DNA of 64,000 nucleotides, from contig NZ_CP165785.1 in assembly GCF_000513895.2 (NCBI RefSeq), positions 124,001 through 188,000 of the forward strand. Reading direction: 5' to 3'. The notes below the pieces were generated by a model. That model was not told where the DNA came from. It searched no databases and worked only from the letters and a program-made list of their open reading frames with translations. The position numbers were made by a program, and so were the translations under genes. The DNA is from Ensifer sp. WSM1721 (lineage in GTDB: Bacteria > Pseudomonadota > Alphaproteobacteria > Rhizobiales > Rhizobiaceae). Position 1 is the stretch's first letter, and each line of letters begins with the position of its first letter. Shown here piece by piece: positions 53,017 to 61,653 of the stretch.

Positions 53017-54126
53017 ATGACAAAGATAGTTTCACAGTCCATCAAGCGTCGCTCCTTCCTTAAAGCTGGCAGTGCTTTCGCCGCAAGTACGCTATTTGCC
53101 CCATCTATTATAGGTCGAGCGGCGGCGGCGGAGACGATCACTCTCCTTACTTGGGAGACCTATCAGGAACCAGAGTGGGTAAAGGAGTGGGAAGCAGCTA
53201 ATGAAGGCGTCAAGCTTAAACCGGTAATCATTTCTTCCCTTGACGAAGTATTTGCACAACTCCAATCCGGGGCCATAAAGCCGGACGTTATTTATTCAGA
53301 GGCTTCTACAGCCGGACGTCTCAAGAAAGCCGGCCAAATCGAAGCTTTCGATATCGCAAAAGTTCCGCACATTGCGAACGTCCTCCCAGCGCTAAACTGG
53401 AAGGATCCGCTGAGCGTGGATGGGGTTCTGATGGGCATCCCCCTGCACTGGGGCACGCAGCCGCTCATGTATAACGCCGATACGCTTAAGGAGCCCCCGA
53501 TGACCTGGGCGGCGCTTTGGGATAAATCCTATCAGGGCAAGGTCAGCACCTTCGACGACGCCACCGTTAACATCCCGATGGTCGCGTTATACGTGGGGGC
53601 GAAAGATCCGTTCAATCTGACCGAGGAGGAGTTCACCCGCGTCACCGACGCGTTGCGGGAGCTTCGCTCGCAGGTGCGGGTGATCACGCGCGGCTTCGAT
53701 GACGCTACCAACCTCTACGCGTCGGGCGAGGCGGTCATCGGTTATTGCCATCTTGTCTCGGTTGTCAATTCGCTCAAAAAGAAGAAACTCAATTTCGCAT
53801 ACACCTTGCCCAAGGAAGGCACGCCGTCCTGGATCGAAGGTACATACGTAACCCCGCAGGGTCAGCGCGACATCGTCTATAAATTCCTCAACGACACCAT
53901 GTCGCTGGAATGGCAGGCGAGATTCATGGAGTTCTCGGGGAGCAATGGCATTCTGACGTCGGAGGGAGCTCGCAAAGCCGGACTTTCCGAGGAATTTCTT
54001 CAGACCACCAACATCCTTGATGCGGATAGCCCGGCTCTCAAGGAAAACCTCGTTTTCTTCAAGGAGCCGGAGGATGTAGAGCGTCGGATCCAGATCTGGA
54101 ATGATTTCTTAGCCGGCACACTTTGA
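53017..54126 (+). CDS. Polyamine/organic-cation ABC substrate-binding protein (PotD/PotF-like)
   Basis: A 369-aa periplasmic binding protein. The N-terminus has a Tat-type signal (KRRSFLKAGSAFAASTLF, cut near RAAAAE). The mature part shows ITLLTWETYQEPEWVKEWEAAN, then WGTQPLMYNADTLKEPPMTWAALWDKSYQGKVSTFDD, characteristic of spermidine/putrescine-type binding proteins. It is the first gene of a + strand ABC operon. The ligand is probably a polyamine or similar amino compound; the aminotransferase, dehydrogenase and hydantoinase later in the cluster would fit. Confidence 0.88.
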   Translation: MTKIVSQSIKRRSFLKAGSAFAASTLFAPSIIGRAAAAETITLLTWETYQEPEWVKEWEAANEGVKLKPVIISSLDEVFAQLQSGAIKPDVIYSEASTAGRLKKAGQIEAFDIAKVPHIANVLPALNWKDPLSVDGVLMGIPLHWGTQPLMYNADTLKEPPMTWAALWDKSYQGKVSTFDDATVNIPMVALYVGAKDPFNLTEEEFTRVTDALRELRSQVRVITRGFDDATNLYASGEAVIGYCHLVSVVNSLKKKKLNFAYTLPKEGTPSWIEGTYVTPQGQRDIVYKFLNDTMSLEWQARFMEFSGSNGILTSEGARKAGLSEEFLQTTNILDADSPALKENLVFFKEPEDVERRIQIWNDFLAGTL

Positions 54127-54158
54127 TATCGGCTCGAAATTAGCTCTGGAGACTGGCC

Positions 54159-55244
54159 ATGGGAACACTCGAAACCGGCCCGGTACTTTCACTTGCAGGG
54201 GTGTCGAAAACTTACGAGGGCGCAGAAAAACCGGCGCTCGACAAGGTATCTTTCTCGGTGAAGCCTGGAGAGTTTTTTTCGATACTTGGGCCAAGTGGAT
54301 CAGGCAAAACTACGATCCTGAGAACCGTCGCCGGTTTCGAAAGGCCGGACAAGGGCGAAATAGTCATGGGTGGCGACGTGGTGAATGCTGTCCCCGCCTT
54401 CAAACGGGACGTGCGCACGGTATTCCAGAGCTATGCCTTGTTCCCGCACCTCACGGTGCGGGAAAATGTCGAATATCCTCTCCGCATGCGAGGCGAGCCG
54501 AAGGCGAGCCGCCACAAGAAGGCGGAAGAAGCCTTGGCGCTCGTCGAATTGTCTGCATTTTCGGTGAGACTTCCGCACCAGCTTTCCGGGGGCCAGCGTC
54601 AACGTGCCGCCTTGGCTCGATCCATCGTCTCGCGGCCAAAGCTTCTGCTGCTCGACGAGCCGCTTGCCGCACTCGATCTGCGGCTGCGCCAGCAAATGCA
54701 GCACACGTTGGTAGCCCTCCAGAAGGAGCTCGGCATAGCCTTCATGTATGTCACGCATGACCAGGGCGAAGCGCTGTCCATGTCGGATCGCGTCGTGGTT
54801 CTGCACGAGGGCAAGATCGCCCAGCTTGCCACGCCGCGGGAGATCTACTTCGCGCCAGAGAATGAGTTTGTTTCGCGATTTGTCGGGCGCTCCAACCTTA
54901 TCGCAGTGGATTTCAGGTCTGCGGGCAACAGCTTTGTCGGGACCGTCGAGGGAACTACAATACCGGGCCTCGTTTCCCAAAGAGGTGGCGTCGCGCGGAT
55001 GGCGATCCGATACGAGGCGGTTCAAATCAAGCCCATCCGTGATGTGATGCCTCCGCAGGACGCGCTTCAGGGCACTGTTGATGACGTCCTTTTCCTGGGA
55101 ACGAATTGTGAGGTGAATGTTCGCTGTGGAGCGGGCCTGCACGTGATCGGAACTGTGCCCACCTCGCGCGAAATGACCTTCTTCAAAGGACAACCGGTGC
55201 AGGTTGGCTTCGATCTCGAGCACACGCAGGTATTCTATGGCTGA
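54159..55244 (+). CDS. ABC transporter ATP-binding protein (PotA-like)
   Basis: A 361-aa ATPase: Walker A GPSGSGKTT near residue 48, Q-loop FQSYALFPHLTVRENVEYPLRM, signature LSGGQRQRAALARSI, Walker B LLLLDEPLAALD, H-loop THDQGEALSMSD. The C-terminal TOBE-type domain follows (MAIRYEAVQIKPIRD). Matches PotA/FbpC-type polyamine or iron ATPases. It lies 32 bp after the binding protein and overlaps the permease gene by 8 bp. Confidence 0.93.
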   Translation: MGTLETGPVLSLAGVSKTYEGAEKPALDKVSFSVKPGEFFSILGPSGSGKTTILRTVAGFERPDKGEIVMGGDVVNAVPAFKRDVRTVFQSYALFPHLTVRENVEYPLRMRGEPKASRHKKAEEALALVELSAFSVRLPHQLSGGQRQRAALARSIVSRPKLLLLDEPLAALDLRLRQQMQHTLVALQKELGIAFMYVTHDQGEALSMSDRVVVLHEGKIAQLATPREIYFAPENEFVSRFVGRSNLIAVDFRSAGNSFVGTVEGTTIPGLVSQRGGVARMAIRYEAVQIKPIRDVMPPQDALQGTVDDVLFLGTNCEVNVRCGAGLHVIGTVPTSREMTFFKGQPVQVGFDLEHTQVFYG

Positions 55245-56964
55245 CAGCTTGGCGCCTGCGATGGATACTGCGATTGGTGCGCTGAGGAAGCGCTTCTCAC
55301 TGAAGCTCAGCCTCAGCAGCATACCGGTGCTTGCTTGGCTGGTTCTGATTGTGCTCCTGCCGAACTTGCTCCTTATCGGAACGAGCTTTTTGAAGTCATC
55401 TGCGGGTGTGATGCTCTTTGAGCCCTCGCTCGCCAATTATGCGCGTATTTGGAACTCGGTAGGCTTCTGGGTTTTGCTGGGGCGCACGCTGTCGTTCAGC
55501 TTTATTGCATGTGTGGTGGCAACCGTCATCGCCTATCCGCTTGCCTTCTATGTCGGCAGGGTTGTGCGGCAGCACAAGGCGCTGTTTACAATCCTAGTCG
55601 TGATACCCCTTTGGATCAGCCTGCTCATGCGAATATTCGCATGGCGCGTGATTCTAGGCCAATCGGGCGTGTTGAACGCGTTTCTGGTTTCGAGCGGCAT
55701 TTTGGACGGGCCGTCCGACGCTTTCCTCTACAGCCCGAGCTCCGTTGTCATAGTCTTTGCATATATCTCCGTGCCGTTCATCTTCATTTCGACGATGGGC
55801 GCCTTCGAGAAAATCCCTCGCGATCTCATCGAGGCATCGCAAGACTCCGGCGCTACGGCGCTTCAGACCTTCATTCACCTGATTTGGCCGCTGACACGCC
55901 GCAACCTGGCCATTGGCTTTTCGCTGGCGTTTCTTGTGACCGTCGGTGATTTCGTGACGCCGGCCATGATCGGCGGCATCGATGGCACGACACTTGGCGT
56001 CGTGGTGTCCACACAATTCGGCTTTGCCAATAATTGGCCCTATGGTTCCGCCGTTGCCGTCGCCCTCATGCTAAGCGTCGCGGTGCTGCTCGGCATCATT
56101 ATCGCACTGACCCCGAGCCGCGGCGTCATGGTGGGAGGAGAGGCTGAGCACTCAACCGAGCCGTCCGCAGCTTCGAGCCGCTGGGGCCGCCGGCTCGGTG
56201 CCGTGGGCTATGCTGCCGGGATCGCTTATCTTTACGCACCGCTCGCAATCATCGTGCTGTTCTCGTTCAATGCGGCGAATTTGCAGACTTTCCCACTCGA
56301 TGGCCTGACGCTGCAATGGTATCGCGAGCTTGTGCAGGACCAGTCGCTGCTGGAAGCGGCTCAACGTTCCGTCATTGTCGCTACCTGCGTCGTATCGGTA
56401 TCCGTCACGGTCGGCGCGGCATTTGCCCTGATCATTCACTATGGCAGATTGAAGGGCACCCGTTTCTACGAGATGGCCTTTGCGCTTCCAATAGCAACCC
56501 CCGGCGTGGTCCTAGGTATCGAAATGGTGCTCGGTACAGAGCTCTTTGGGATTCCATCTGGCGTTACGCGCATCGTTTTCGGTCAGATGAGCTTCGTGAT
56601 GCCTGTAACGCTTCTGCTGTTGCTAGTGCGACTGAGGCGTCTCGATCCGAGCCTCATGGAGGCGTCGCTGGACCTCGGAGCGAACCGCTGGCAGAGCTTT
56701 GCATATGTCCTCTTCCCGATAATCAGGGGCACCATCGTCGCCAGCGCGTTTCTTGGCCTCACTCTCTCCGCCGATGACGTCATGGTGACCCTGTTTCTCT
56801 CAGGCGGCTCGCCAACCTTGCCGATCTGGGTCTTTAACCAAATGCGGTTTGGCTTCACGCCATCCGTCAACGCAGTCTTCTCGATCCTGTTGATCGCATG
56901 CTTGCTCGTCGTCACCGTCGCACATTGGAGAGCAACTCGAAAAGCGGGAAAGGCGCCGAGCTGA
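55237..56964 (+). CDS. ABC transporter permease, fused PotB-PotC type (two permease domains in one chain)
   Basis: A 575-aa protein with about 12 membrane helices and two ABC permease domains. Domain 1 carries EKIPRDLIEASQDSGATALQTFIHLIWPLTRRNL (EAA-loop) around residue 200, and domain 2 carries LRRLDPSLMEASLDLGANRWQSFAYVLFPIIRG around 460. Usually PotB and PotC are separate ~280-aa proteins; here one chain does both. The hydrophilic linker (GGEAEHSTEPSAASSRWGRR) joins them. Start at 55237 (MADSLAPAMD) overlaps the ATPase stop. Confidence 0.88.
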   Translation: MADSLAPAMDTAIGALRKRFSLKLSLSSIPVLAWLVLIVLLPNLLLIGTSFLKSSAGVMLFEPSLANYARIWNSVGFWVLLGRTLSFSFIACVVATVIAYPLAFYVGRVVRQHKALFTILVVIPLWISLLMRIFAWRVILGQSGVLNAFLVSSGILDGPSDAFLYSPSSVVIVFAYISVPFIFISTMGAFEKIPRDLIEASQDSGATALQTFIHLIWPLTRRNLAIGFSLAFLVTVGDFVTPAMIGGIDGTTLGVVVSTQFGFANNWPYGSAVAVALMLSVAVLLGIIIALTPSRGVMVGGEAEHSTEPSAASSRWGRRLGAVGYAAGIAYLYAPLAIIVLFSFNAANLQTFPLDGLTLQWYRELVQDQSLLEAAQRSVIVATCVVSVSVTVGAAFALIIHYGRLKGTRFYEMAFALPIATPGVVLGIEMVLGTELFGIPSGVTRIVFGQMSFVMPVTLLLLLVRLRRLDPSLMEASLDLGANRWQSFAYVLFPIIRGTIVASAFLGLTLSADDVMVTLFLSGGSPTLPIWVFNQMRFGFTPSVNAVFSILLIACLLVVTVAHWRATRKAGKAPS

Positions 56965-57172
56965 AATGCAAAATCTTCAGGCATGCCGATGCTCTGACAA
57001 TGCAATCAGAAGAAATTGTCAGTGGCAGGTCGAACGCTCGATGAAACTCATGCCTTGCATGTCCTCAGCACACAAACACCGGGTTTGACTTTGCAAGAGT
57101 TTCCAGCCTGTGGATTTGCAACGGAACAAGAGATGCTGGTGTTGCGAGATAAATAGTTGAAAGGAAAAGACG

Positions 57173-57583
57173 ATGAGCGAGCCGAAGTTTCGCGTTATGC
57201 ACACGATGGTGCGGGTAAAAGACCTTAACAGGTCCATCGATTTTTACACGCGTCTCCTGGGTATGGAATTGTTGCGCAAGATGGATTTCCCCGAGGGCAA
57301 GTTCACGCTCGCTTTTGTCGGCTATGGACCGGAAGACTCCCAAGCGGTCGTAGAGTTGACCCATAACTGGGATCAAGAAACCCCTTACGACCTTGGTACA
57401 GGCTATGGCCACATCGCCCTCGGCGTGAGGAATATCTATAGCATCTGTGAGGAGCTGGAAGCGAGCGGTGCTCGGATTCCGCGTCCGCCCGGGCCTATGA
57501 AGCATGGTACCACCGTGATCGCATTCGTGGAGGACCCCGACGGGTACAAGATCGAGCTCATCGACCTCGACACAATGAGCTGA
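57173..57583 (+). CDS. Glyoxalase I-like lactoylglutathione lyase
   Basis: A 136-aa VOC protein: [31 protein letters not shown] (metal His), VVELTHNWD (metal Glu), [12 protein letters not shown] (metal His) and [19 protein letters not shown] (metal Glu). The length and four metal ligands fit GloA, which isomerises the hemithioacetal of methylglyoxal and glutathione. Ribosome site AAAGGAAAAG precedes 57173. Presence in this cluster suggests the pathway makes a 2-oxoaldehyde or related toxic aldehyde. Confidence 0.88.
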   Translation: MSEPKFRVMHTMVRVKDLNRSIDFYTRLLGMELLRKMDFPEGKFTLAFVGYGPEDSQAVVELTHNWDQETPYDLGTGYGHIALGVRNIYSICEELEASGARIPRPPGPMKHGTTVIAFVEDPDGYKIELIDLDTMS

Positions 57584-57716
57584 CGTTCGTCCGGCAAATC
57601 AGCGTTCTCGCGATCGAATATAGGCTGCGGGCGCGCAAAACGGAGACGCCTCGCGCATCCGTACGCTCGAACGTGATCGCGTCGAAATAAGTTTTGTCAA
57701 ACACGGAGAGTTGAAG

Positions 57717-58670
57717 ATGACGGTTGCAAAAGAGGCTGGGATTATCTTGATCGCCCCCCACCGCTTCCCGAACCTCAATAGGGAGCGGGCACTGGCTGAA
57801 AGCTTCGGTCGCGAGATGGTGGCGGCGGAAGATCAGGCGTCATTTCGCAGCCGGATGGCAGAGGCCGAGGTTGTGATGGTCACGCCCTATGCCAAGATGA
57901 CTGCCGACGAGTTTGGGCTGTTGCGACGCTGCAAGGCAGTTGTGCGTTATGGCGTTGGCTACGATAATATTGATATTGCAGCGGCATCGCGGGTAGGGGT
58001 GCCGGTGACGATCGTTCCCGATACGGCATCCGAAGAAGTGGCGTCGCACGCCTTGGCGATGGGATTGAGTCTAGCGAGGCGGATTCCGCAGGGCCAGTCG
58101 GCTATCCGTTCGGGCGAGTGGGCAGGAGTCATTGGTCTGGATGCGCCCAAGCTATCGCGCCTCCAAGTTGGTGTAGTTGGAATGGGCCGCATTGGACGAC
58201 TAGTCGCGAAATGGTGGGCTGCTATTGGTGCGAAGGTCCATGCATTCGACCCTTTGGCAACGTTCTCCGAAGTCCCCATGGCGACATTGAAACAAGTTCT
58301 GGAGGAGTCGGATGTTCTCTCTCTTCATGTGCCCCTCAGCGAGGAGACACACCACCTCATTTCGGCCGAGGTGCTGAGGCGGATGCGGCGCAACTCGGTC
58401 ATAGTGAACGTGTCGCGTGGTGGACTTATCGACGAGGAAGCGTTGGCATCTGCCCTACGCTCCGGACACATCGCAGGCGCAGGGCTCGACACGTTCGCGC
58501 AGGAACCCTTGCCCGCCGCCCATCCGCTCCGCGACGCACCCAATACAGTTTTCACGCCTCACGTTGCTTGGCGCTCCAACACTTCTCTGGACGCGTTGCA
58601 AGAGCAAGCCGTTGAAAGGGCGCGGCGTGCTCTGACGGGCGAAGCGCTTCCGGATCTCGTGACTGGCTGA
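57717..58670 (+). CDS. D-isomer-specific 2-hydroxyacid dehydrogenase
   Basis: A 317-aa NAD-dependent dehydrogenase: CKAVVRYGVGYDNIDIAAASRVGVPVTIVPD, then VGVVGMGRIGRLVAKWWAAIGAKVHAFDP (Rossmann loop GMGRIG), LHVPLSEETHHLI with the catalytic Arg region NVSRGGLID, LDTFAQEPLP (catalytic Glu) and FTPHVAWRS (catalytic His). It resembles phosphoglycerate or hydroxyisocaproate dehydrogenase. Start at 57717 follows GGAGAG. It is preceded by the glyoxalase-like gene, so the pair might process a 2-oxo/hydroxy acid made in the pathway. Confidence 0.88.
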   Translation: MTVAKEAGIILIAPHRFPNLNRERALAESFGREMVAAEDQASFRSRMAEAEVVMVTPYAKMTADEFGLLRRCKAVVRYGVGYDNIDIAAASRVGVPVTIVPDTASEEVASHALAMGLSLARRIPQGQSAIRSGEWAGVIGLDAPKLSRLQVGVVGMGRIGRLVAKWWAAIGAKVHAFDPLATFSEVPMATLKQVLEESDVLSLHVPLSEETHHLISAEVLRRMRRNSVIVNVSRGGLIDEEALASALRSGHIAGAGLDTFAQEPLPAAHPLRDAPNTVFTPHVAWRSNTSLDALQEQAVERARRALTGEALPDLVTG

Positions 58671-58833
58671 CGGACGCTATGCTCCGTATAGACACATCGG
58701 ATCATCACAATGAAACGTGGCCGTGCAGTGCTTCCTTGGTCTAGTCAGAAACTGCAAGGCCTGCATCGTTCGAGACTCCATCACGGAAGTCGCCGCAGGG
58801 AACACACTCCGAAAAACATAAGGGTTCGAATAG

Positions 58834-60492
58834 ATGACGAATGAAAGCCGACCGACCGTGTACGACGTCGTGATCGTCGGCGCCGGCCCATCCGGGGCGG
58901 TGGCCGCAAAACGATTGGCAGAAGAAGGAATGTCCGTCATCTGTCTTGAGCAAGGCGGCTACCCCGACTACACGAAGCTTCGACACTCTGGTCTTGAGTT
59001 CGAGCTCACGAAACAGCAGTATTTTGCTGCAAATCCAAATCGACGCAAGGCGCCCTCAGACTATCCGATCAACGTCAGCGATTCAGATATTGAGCCATTG
59101 ATGTGGAATGGGGTTGGCGGGAGTTCGGTTCTTTATGCTGCTGCATGGCATCGGCTGAAGCCGAGTGATTTCCGAGTGCGGACGGTTGACGGGATCGCGG
59201 ACGACTGGCCTCTGAATTATGCGGAGCTTGAACCTTTTTATGCGCGGGTTGAGAACGATTTCGCGGTTTCCGGGGTAGGGGGCGATCCAGCCTATCCGCC
59301 AGGCTTCGACATCCCGCTGCCACCGTTTCCTTTAGGGGCGATGGAACGGAAATTCGCTGCGGCCCATGATCGTCTTGGCTGGCATTGGTGGCCAGGCAGC
59401 AATTCGATTGCGACTGTCAAGCACAAAGGGCTCTTGCCCTGCGTGCGACGTGGTGCATGTGTATGGGGTTGCTTCGATGGTGCGAAGGCTTCAGTCGACC
59501 GTACGCATTGGCCGACATGTATCAAGCTTGGCGTGAAACTCGTCCAGAACGCGCGAGTTTTACGCGTCGAGACAGGGTCCGACGGTCTCGCCACCGGCGT
59601 CACTTATGTGGATCGGGACACGGGCCTGGCACATTTTCAGCCCGGGCGGATCGTTATAGTTTCGGCGAACGGCCTCGGCACGCCCAGGCTGCTTTTGAAT
59701 TCCGCTTCGAACGACCATCCCAACGGGTTGGCTAACTCCTCCGGCTTGGTCGGCAAGCGGCTGATGATGCACCCGTATGGGACTGTGAGCGGCCTGTTCG
59801 ACGACTTCTTTGAAAATTGGCAGGGACCGTACGGTCAGCGGGCTTACTCCCTGGAATTCGCTGAAACGCGGAAGGAAACAAATTTCTACCGCGGTGCAAA
59901 ATGGCAACTCATGGGGATGGGAGGTCCGCTCGCGTCTGTGGGCACTTGGCCATGGGGCAGCAACAGTGATGTGTGGGGTGAGAACTTCCATGCAACGGTG
60001 CAAAAGCGCTTCGGTCGTTCCGCATATTGGGGGATCATGGCAGAGGACCTTCCGAGCGAAGACAACATGGTCTCTCTTGACCCTGCCGTGACCGATGCTG
60101 AAGGTATGCCCGCTGTGAAAATCACATACAAGGCATCTCAAAACACAATGGATCTCTTGGACTTCAACTTGGCGCGCGCCGCTGAGTCCATGAAGGAAGC
60201 AGGCGCATATGAAGTCTCGGGGACGCCACTGATGCGGGAAACCGGTTGGCATATCCTGGGGACGGTGCGTATGGGCAACGATCCACGCACTTCCGTCGTT
60301 GACTCTTTTGGCCGGTCGCACGACGTATCAAACCTCTTCATCATGGACGGAAGCGTGATGCCAACCTCCGGCGCGGTTAATCCAACCGGCACCGTTACCG
60401 CCCTGGCGCTGCGCAATTCAGAAGCGATTATTGAAAACAGGCGCTTACAGCCGGTCAGTACGGCTGCTGAAGCGCTAAAAGTTGGACTGTAA
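58834..60492 (+). CDS. GMC-type FAD oxidoreductase (gluconate/sorbose dehydrogenase-like)
   Basis: A 552-aa flavoprotein: GXGXXG loop VIVGAGPSGAVAAKRLAEEG near residue 13, MWNGVGGSSVLYAAAWHRLKP (FAD-contact), SANGLGTPRLLLNS, and C-terminal GWHILGTVRMGNDPRTSVVD with NLFIMDGSVMPTSGAVNPTGTVTAL, where the His and Asn/His act on the substrate alcohol. No signal peptide, so it may be cytoplasmic or exported with the partner. The next gene encodes a small gluconate-dehydrogenase-gamma-like protein, supporting a complex. The electron acceptor is unknown and no cytochrome c is nearby. Confidence 0.88.
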   Translation: MTNESRPTVYDVVIVGAGPSGAVAAKRLAEEGMSVICLEQGGYPDYTKLRHSGLEFELTKQQYFAANPNRRKAPSDYPINVSDSDIEPLMWNGVGGSSVLYAAAWHRLKPSDFRVRTVDGIADDWPLNYAELEPFYARVENDFAVSGVGGDPAYPPGFDIPLPPFPLGAMERKFAAAHDRLGWHWWPGSNSIATVKHKGLLPCVRRGACVWGCFDGAKASVDRTHWPTCIKLGVKLVQNARVLRVETGSDGLATGVTYVDRDTGLAHFQPGRIVIVSANGLGTPRLLLNSASNDHPNGLANSSGLVGKRLMMHPYGTVSGLFDDFFENWQGPYGQRAYSLEFAETRKETNFYRGAKWQLMGMGGPLASVGTWPWGSNSDVWGENFHATVQKRFGRSAYWGIMAEDLPSEDNMVSLDPAVTDAEGMPAVKITYKASQNTMDLLDFNLARAAESMKEAGAYEVSGTPLMRETGWHILGTVRMGNDPRTSVVDSFGRSHDVSNLFIMDGSVMPTSGAVNPTGTVTALALRNSEAIIENRRLQPVSTAAEALKVGL

Positions 60493-60496
60493 GCCC

Positions 60497-60931
60497 ATGA
60501 CTTACAACATCGATGACTTTCAAACCCGGATCGCGTGGGTCGCGGACACCCTAATCCCTTCAGACGCCAAGTCCGGAATGCCCTCCGCTACAGAGGCCGG
60601 CGTGCCCGAACGTCTGCTGCCTCGTGCCTTGAAAGAGCGTGATGATTTGGCACCGTCTTTTTTCAGGGCATTGTCGCGCCTGCCCGAAACCCAACCAGAA
60701 GATCCCATGGACGCGATCTGCGCTTTGGGCGGCGATGACTTCCACACGATTTCCTTCCTGATCGCGGGCGCCTATTTCTTGGACGAGGAAATCAACCGAA
60801 AATTACGCTATCCGGGGCAGGAAGCTCTTCACGAGACACCGGATTACGACGAGATAATGGAAACGATCGAGCGGGTGCAATCAAGAGGACCGGTTTACGT
60901 GGACGTCCCGGACAATCCCGAATCTGTCTAG
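60497..60931 (+). CDS. Gluconate-2-dehydrogenase-gamma-like small subunit
   Basis: A 144-aa protein: FQTRIAWVADTLIPSDAKSGMPSATEAGVPERLLPRALKERDDL matches the small subunit that accompanies GMC dehydrogenases (the DTLIPSD/GMPSA pattern). FHTISFLIAGAYFLDEEINRKLRYPGQEALHE follows. It has no Tat signal, unlike typical periplasmic gamma subunits. The start is 5 bp after the GMC stop, so it is translationally linked. Likely needed for folding or export of the flavoprotein. Confidence 0.8.
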   Translation: MTYNIDDFQTRIAWVADTLIPSDAKSGMPSATEAGVPERLLPRALKERDDLAPSFFRALSRLPETQPEDPMDAICALGGDDFHTISFLIAGAYFLDEEINRKLRYPGQEALHETPDYDEIMETIERVQSRGPVYVDVPDNPESV

Positions 60932-61571
60932 ACATCCCTATACTGAGAGGGTGCTTTCGCAACCCTCACCAGACAGGCCAGCCATCGGAGCGCCAGACGA
61001 AGCTAGCGTGGCCCAACGTGTGGTAGCCGAGTCCGGGCGGGGCCGAGACCGTTAACGGTGTCAAAGGCACTGTGCGGTGCGCTATGCGAGGCACTGACGC
61101 ATGCTGGACTGGCTTCGTTCAGTCTCAGCCGCTTCACAGCAATGGGCCTTGTTTGTGCAGAGCCATCGCTCGACATCACGACCAGAATTGAACTATTTTG
61201 TGGTTGGGCGTGCGGGTAGACTGATACGGTCGATACATCGCGTTGCAGTTCTGCCAAGACATCCAAAATGTTGACGCTATGCGAACTTGTGGCGCGCCTC
61301 AGCCACCGCTGTGCAGCGCCACGCCGCTCCCTGTTGCAGGCTGGAACATCTTACAACTCCCGTTGAGGGGCAGCGTCCGTTGGACGCTTGACAAAGACGG
61401 TATCGAGTTCCAGGTCGCGCCGATACCGTCGCTTGCCACACAAAGCGGGGTCCTAACCCAAACACAGGCCGTTGCTTTAGGCGAGACCGTTCCGCAGGTG
61501 AACCCTTCTGCGTGAGCTTAGTCACGGAATCTAGGTAACCCTCCACCAACATGCACACGGCACAAATCTCG
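60932..61571. other. Long intergenic region
   Basis: About 640 bp with no recognisable gene. A 90-codon plus-strand frame at 61243-61515 has no family resemblance. Confidence 0.35.
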
Positions 61572-61573
61572 TC

Positions 61574-61619
61574 TGGATCACATGATCCAATTGACAATGA
61601 TTGGGATCATGTGTTTATT
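61574..61619 (+). promoter_or_regulatory. Operator/promoter of the GSA-like aminotransferase (copy 2)
   Basis: TGGATCACATGATCCA (61574-61589) has 7-bp palindromic arms with a 2-bp centre. It is followed by TTGACA (61591-61596), a 17-bp spacer and TTTATT (61614-61619), a plausible sigma-70-type promoter overlapping the operator. A matching copy occurs at 52507. Confidence 0.65.
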
Positions 61620-61653
61620 GATCTCGTCTTAAGCGGTTTTTTGGGGGGGCGAG

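Noticed and set aside
61243..61515. A 90-codon plus-strand frame in the gap before the GSA-like aminotransferase
   Set aside because: No ribosome site or family resemblance; composition unlike neighbouring genes.
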